From: Mycobacterium gastri
GTDB taxonomy: Bacteria; Actinomycetota; Actinomycetes; Mycobacteriales; Mycobacteriaceae
Assembly: GCF_002102175.1 (NCBI RefSeq)
Contig: NZ_LQOX01000097.1
Coordinates: forward strand, 1-50,223
Length of the DNA stretch: 50,223 bases
Reading direction: 5' to 3'
Made by a program: the position numbers and the translations under genes. The notes under the pieces were generated by a model. It saw nothing but the letters and a program-made list of their open reading frames with translations, had not been told where the DNA came from and made no database searches. Each line of letters starts with the position of its first letter. Position 1 is the first letter of the stretch. This document shows positions 46,754-50,223 of this stretch, one piece after another.

Positions 46754-48171
46754 GTACCGCGGTAGTGGTTGGTGGCGGGCCCAACGGGCTCGCCGCCGCC
46801 ATCTCCCTAGCCGCCGAGGGAGTGCAGGTCACCGTACTCGAGGCCGCCCAGGAGGTCGGCGGTGGCGCCCGCAGCAGCGAAGCGATCATCCCCGGCCTGT
46901 TGCACGACCACTGCTCGGCGATTCACCCGATGGCCGTCGGCTCGGAGTTCCTAGGCCGGTTCGGGCTGGAGCGCTATGGCCTGAGATGGCGCTGGCCGGA
47001 GATCGATTGTGTGCACCCCCTCGACGACGGCAGCGCCGGCGTTCTGTACCGCTCGGTGGAGCAGACCGCAGCGGGTCTTGGTCCCGACGGATCGCGGTGG
47101 CGGCGTGCGTTCGGCTATCCGGCGGCCCGGTTCGACGCGCTGAGCCAGGACATCATGCGACCCCTGCTGCGATTTCCGCACCATCCGCTGATGCTGGCCC
47201 GGTTCGGTGCACCCACCGTTCTTCCCGGGTCCGCGTTCGCGCGGCTGTTTCGCACCAAACAGGGCCGGGCGTTGTTCGGAGGCGTTGCGGCCCATGCCTT
47301 CCGGCCGCTGCACTACCCGATGACCTCGGCGATCGGGATGGGCATTATCGCGGCCGGCCACCGGCACGGCTGGGCGGTCGCAGAGGGCGGCTCGCAGTCG
47401 ATCACCAACGCGATGGTGGCCCTGCTGAGCGACCTGGGCGGCAAGATCGAGACCGGTGTCCGCGTCGACACGGCATCGCAGCTGCCAGCGGCGGACATCA
47501 CGATGTTCGATCTGGCGCCCAGCGCGGTCGCCGGGATCCTGGGCGACCGGCTACCGCGCCGAGTTTCCCGTGCTTTCAATAAGTTCCGGCGCGGCCCCGG
47601 CGCTTTCAAGGTCGACTTCGCCGTCGAAGGCGGTGTGCCCTGGACCAACCCGGACGCGCACCGGGCCGGCACGGTGCACCTGGCCGGGACCTACGCCGAA
47701 CTTGCCGCGACCGAGCGGGAGATCCACGCCGGACTCATGCCCGAGCGGCCGTTCGTGCTGGTCGGTCAGCAGTATCTGGCTGATCCGCAACGCTCGGTGG
47801 GCAACATCCACCCGGTGTGGAGCTACGCGCACGTCCCGAACGGCTACACCGGCGACGCGACCGAGGCGATCATCGCCCAGATCGAGCGGTTCGCCCCCGG
47901 TTTCCGCGAACGCATCATCGGCCATTCGGTTCGCTCGACGACCCAGATGGCCGCCTATAACGCCAACTACGTTGGCGGCGATATCATGACCGGCGCAAAG
48001 GACATCCGCCAGCTGACGTTCGGACCGCGAATCACGCTGTCGCCATACACTATTGGAGTACCAGGCAGGTACATCTGCTCGGCGGCAACGCCACCGGGAC
48101 CCGGCGCGCATGGCATGTGCGGCGCCAACGCCGCCCAGCTTGCGCTCGCCCACCTGGCTCGGCGAGCGTAA
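46750..48171 (+). CDS. Phytoene-dehydrogenase-like FAD oxidoreductase
   Basis: A 473-residue flavoprotein with an N-terminal dinucleotide-binding fold (AVVVGGGPNGLAAAISLAAEGVQVTVLEAAQEVGGGARSSE, residues 4-44), a central region with GWAVAEGGSQSITNAMVALLSDLGGKIETGVRV, and a C-terminal FAD-contacting ICSAATPPGPGAHGMCGANAA. This pattern is shared with phytoene desaturases and related polyprenyl or lipid oxidoreductases. No carotenoid or terpene gene is nearby in the window, so the substrate is open. Coupled by overlap to the DUF3556 gene. Confidence 0.88.
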   Translation: MSTAVVVGGGPNGLAAAISLAAEGVQVTVLEAAQEVGGGARSSEAIIPGLLHDHCSAIHPMAVGSEFLGRFGLERYGLRWRWPEIDCVHPLDDGSAGVLYRSVEQTAAGLGPDGSRWRRAFGYPAARFDALSQDIMRPLLRFPHHPLMLARFGAPTVLPGSAFARLFRTKQGRALFGGVAAHAFRPLHYPMTSAIGMGIIAAGHRHGWAVAEGGSQSITNAMVALLSDLGGKIETGVRVDTASQLPAADITMFDLAPSAVAGILGDRLPRRVSRAFNKFRRGPGAFKVDFAVEGGVPWTNPDAHRAGTVHLAGTYAELAATEREIHAGLMPERPFVLVGQQYLADPQRSVGNIHPVWSYAHVPNGYTGDATEAIIAQIERFAPGFRERIIGHSVRSTTQMAAYNANYVGGDIMTGAKDIRQLTFGPRITLSPYTIGVPGRYICSAATPPGPGAHGMCGANAAQLALAHLARRA

Positions 48172-48364
48172 CGCCAGCGCGAGGCCGCCACCTACCAGAG
48201 CTATCTCATCGAGCATCAGCAGTCGGCGTCCTCATCGGCCTGTGGGGCTTTATCATGGCGGCCACGGCTTTCTTCGCGTGGGCCCCGGCCGTCTCGAATC
48301 GTGCTCTGGTATCCGAGTACGTCGATCGTGATCCTGCGAACTCGATAACGCGCTGAATCCCCGA
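48172..48364. other. Short gap between convergent genes
   Basis: No convincing gene. An open plus-strand frame ending at 48356 contains a hydrophobic segment (VLIGLWGFIMAATAFFAWAP) but has no credible start, ribosome site or -10 element. No terminator hairpin with a U-tract is seen. Confidence 0.4.
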
Positions 48365-49240
48365 TCAGGGCTTCGGATAGGTGTAGAAGCCCTCGCCGGT
48401 CTTGACGCCGAGCTTGCCGGCATCGACGTATTCCTGCAACAAGTCCCGCGCGTGCTTGGGCAGGTACGGGAACTCTTCGATGTAGTGGTTTTCGATGTCG
48501 AGCACCACGTCCAGACCGACCAGATCCATCGTCTGGAACGGCCCAGCCGGCACCCGCCAGTTCACCTTGAACATCCCGTCGACATCTTCCGGGCGGGCCA
48601 CGCCTTCGGCGACCACGGCCAACGACTCGCGTTTGATGGCGGCCCAGACGCGATTGAAGATGAAGCCGGTGCATTCGCGGCGTGCCTCGAAGGGATGGAC
48701 ACCGAACTCGGGAAGGACGGTCAGGAGGGTGTCGAGCAGGCCGCGGTCCGTCTCGCCGTCTGACATCAAGTCAAGCGCGTTGAACTGCGGTGGCATGTAA
48801 AAGTGCGTGTTGCACAGACGCGATTTGTCACGCACCTTTTCGGCCATCAGACGCGATGGGAACGATGAAGAGTTGGTCGCGAAGATGGTGTCCGGCGGCG
48901 CCGCTTGGTCGATCCGGCCCCACAGCGGAATTTTGATCTCGAGCTTCTCCGGGACGGACTCAACGGCGAGCCAGGCGCCGTCCAACGCCTCTTCGAGGGA
49001 ACTCGTGCCCACCGCGACGCCGATTTCGCCAAATCCTCTGTCATATAACAGGTTTGGCAGGTTGTCTGTCACGTACTGCATCGCTTCGGCGTGCTGTTCG
49101 GCCCGCCGGGCATAGATCCGCACCGTTGCGCCGCGGCTGGCGAACATCAACGCGATGCGGCGACCAAGGGTTCCCGCCCCGATCACCGCGACCGGGCGGT
49201 TCCGGATGTCCTCGAATGTGTATGTGTACGAACCAGTCAC
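48365..49240 (-). CDS. 3-hydroxyacyl-CoA dehydrogenase-like protein
   Basis: A 291-residue protein with a Rossmann NAD-binding N-terminus (VAVIGAGTLGRRIALMFASRGATVRIYARR; GAGTLG at residues 21-26), AVESVPEKLEIKIPLWGRID, TNSSSFPSRLMAEKV and THFYMPPQFNALDLM (the active-site His-containing motif of 3-hydroxyacyl-CoA or 3-hydroxybutyryl-CoA dehydrogenases), and a C-terminal 3HCDH domain with GFIFNRVWAAIKRESLAVVAEG. The GTG at 49240 has TACCGT six bases upstream, so the longer frame back to 49402 is rejected. It is convergent with the FAD oxidoreductase operon. Confidence 0.86.
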   Translation of the reverse strand: MTGSYTYTFEDIRNRPVAVIGAGTLGRRIALMFASRGATVRIYARRAEQHAEAMQYVTDNLPNLLYDRGFGEIGVAVGTSSLEEALDGAWLAVESVPEKLEIKIPLWGRIDQAAPPDTIFATNSSSFPSRLMAEKVRDKSRLCNTHFYMPPQFNALDLMSDGETDRGLLDTLLTVLPEFGVHPFEARRECTGFIFNRVWAAIKRESLAVVAEGVARPEDVDGMFKVNWRVPAGPFQTMDLVGLDVVLDIENHYIEEFPYLPKHARDLLQEYVDAGKLGVKTGEGFYTYPKP

Positions 49241-49246
49241 ACATGC

Positions 49247-49252
49247 ACGGTA
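49247..49252 (-). promoter_or_regulatory. Leaderless -10 element of the 3-hydroxyacyl-CoA dehydrogenase gene
   Basis: TACCGT on the minus strand, six bases before GTG 49240. The rest of the gap 49253-49483 shows no other feature. Confidence 0.48.
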
Positions 49253-49483
49253 AGCGGCGGCTGCGTGCCCACGTCCGTCGTTGTGCGACAAAGATCGGCA
49301 GATCATTGTCTTCGGCAGACAACACGACCTTAGTGAAATTAAGCGTCGACGGTTCCGATCGACGAGATGGACACCGGTAGCGCACCCGCGCTGCCGCAGC
49401 AAGCATCCCGCAGATCACTGAATTCACATGAACAACAGCCGTTTAGGTTTGGTGGCGGAAGGCTGCTTGTCGGTGGGCCGCAA

Positions 49484-49489
49484 TATGAT
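49484..49489 (+). promoter_or_regulatory. Leaderless -10 element of the 13E12-family gene
   Basis: TATGAT lies six bases before the ATG at 49496, and no Shine-Dalgarno is seen. It is one of the best matches to TAnnnT in the window. Confidence 0.52.
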
Positions 49490-49495
49490 TCGAAC

Positions 49496-50223
49496 ATGCT
49501 TTCGGATAGCCGGGAAGGGCTGGTTGCCGTGTTGGATAACCTTGACGCGGCGTTGAACCGGGTACTGGAGCTCTCCGGTGAGGTACTGACCGTTCCGGAA
49601 TGTCTGACACTGCTGCAACGCTGCGAAGTAGTGCGGCGCCGGTTGCCGGCCGCCGAGCATCCGCTGATCAACACCCTGGCAGAGCAGGCCGACCCCGGCG
49701 AGTTGGGCGGCAAGCTACCTTTCGCGCTGGCCCAGCGGCTGCGCATCACCCGCGGCGAAGCCTCGCGGCGCATCAGCGAGGCCGCCGATCTGGGACCGCG
49801 GCGCGCGCTGACCGGCGAGCAGTTGCCGCCGCTGTTGAGCGCCACCGCCGCCGCCCAACGCGCCGGGCACATCAACAGCGCCCACATCCGGGTGATCCGC
49901 GCCTTCCTCCACCAGCTACCCAGCTTCGTCGGCCCGGCCCTGCGCGACAAAGCCGAAGCCGACCTGGCCAGCCTCGGCGGAAAACACCGCCCCGACCAAC
50001 TCGAGCGCCTAGCCGCCAAGATGGCCGACTGCCTCAACCCCGACGGCAACTTCACCGACACCGACCGCGGCCACCGCCGCGGCATCACCATCGGCAACCA
50101 AGGCCCCGACGGCATGTCGGCGATCAGCGGATACCTGACACCCCAAGCCCGCGCCACCTGGGATGCGCTGCTGGCCAAACTGGCCGCCCCGGGCATGTGC
50201 AACCCCGACGACCCCCACCCCTG
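49496..50223 (+). CDS. 13E12-family DUF222 protein, truncated by the window end
   Basis: An open frame of 242 codons continuing off the right edge. It begins [28 protein letters not shown] and continues with [72 protein letters not shown] and [40 protein letters not shown], the DUF222 body of the mycobacterial REP13E12 family. An HNH endonuclease domain usually follows DUF222 and would lie beyond the window. In M. tuberculosis these repeats serve as prophage integration sites and exist in several copies. Confidence 0.88.
   Translation, partial: MLSDSREGLVAVLDNLDAALNRVLELSGEVLTVPECLTLLQRCEVVRRRLPAAEHPLINTLAEQADPGELGGKLPFALAQRLRITRGEASRRISEAADLGPRRALTGEQLPPLLSATAAAQRAGHINSAHIRVIRAFLHQLPSFVGPALRDKAEADLASLGGKHRPDQLERLAAKMADCLNPDGNFTDTDRGHRRGITIGNQGPDGMSAISGYLTPQARATWDALLAKLAAPGMCNPDDPHP

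Noticed and set aside
48117..48356. 79-codon frame with a hydrophobic segment after the FAD oxidoreductase
   Set aside because: It overlaps the end of the FAD gene and has no start signal or ribosome site, so it is likely chance.

Overview
The window is a GC-rich chromosomal segment from a mycobacterium, most likely a slow grower. The evidence is paired MmpS/MmpL transporters, a PPE-MPTR protein, the SigK/RskA pair, the second chaperonin GroEL2 with CIRCE operators, a Mycobacterium-type VapBC pair and a 13E12-family (DUF222) protein at the right edge. From about 4.0 to 43.5 kb the gene order follows, in inverted orientation, the M. tuberculosis stretch Rv0452 to Rv0421c as I remember it. Orthologue names rest on recalled order and protein similarity; no search was run.

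Layout. (1) 0.3-8.3 kb: a TetR regulator lies between two MmpS/MmpL pairs pointing away from each other. The right pair is mmpS4/mmpL4, with an IdeR-like iron box upstream. (2) 8.4-13.8 kb: a SigK operon (FAD oxidoreductase, DUF1365, UfaA1, DUF1295, SigK, RskA) behind a recognisable SigK promoter. (3) 13.8-17.1 kb: a DinB-like gene with a membrane protein on the minus strand, and a D-aminoacylase-type amidohydrolase on the plus strand. (4) 17.1-21.2 kb: PPE gene, small PPOX-like gene, strong bidirectional terminator, groEL2 and its two CIRCE sites. (5) 21.2-27.3 kb: SDR, moeA, then psd-pssA-AAA ATPase joined by 4-base overlaps (phosphatidylethanolamine synthesis). (6) 27.3-28.0 kb: a vapBC module. 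(7) 28.0-31.5 kb, minus strand: LON-domain protein, GCS2 ligase, SodC lipoprotein, LytR_C protein, DUF3263. (8) 31.8-39.7 kb, plus strand: def, a degenerate GNAT, xthA, a small protein, the very large P-type ATPase CtpH and a small membrane protein. (9) 39.7-43.5 kb: a decayed PAS-ANTAR/HATPase remnant, a TPP riboswitch, thiC, thiD and a small alpha/beta hydrolase. (10) 43.5-50.2 kb: a PucR-type regulator divergent from a DUF3556 membrane protein plus FAD oxidoreductase operon, a 3-hydroxyacyl-CoA dehydrogenase, and a truncated 13E12 protein.

A theme runs through the window: many genes have a TAnnnT -10 hexamer 6-8 bases before the start codon and no Shine-Dalgarno, which predicts leaderless transcripts. 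I used this to choose several starts. I see no tRNA, rRNA, CRISPR array or complete insertion sequence. The most unusual items are the inverted MmpS/MmpL duplication around a TetR gene with candidate operators, the PAS-ANTAR/anti-sigma fusion remnant beside the thiamine riboswitch, the GNAT whose acetyl-CoA loop appears replaced by a 12-base tandem duplication, and the PucR/DUF3556/FAD locus.
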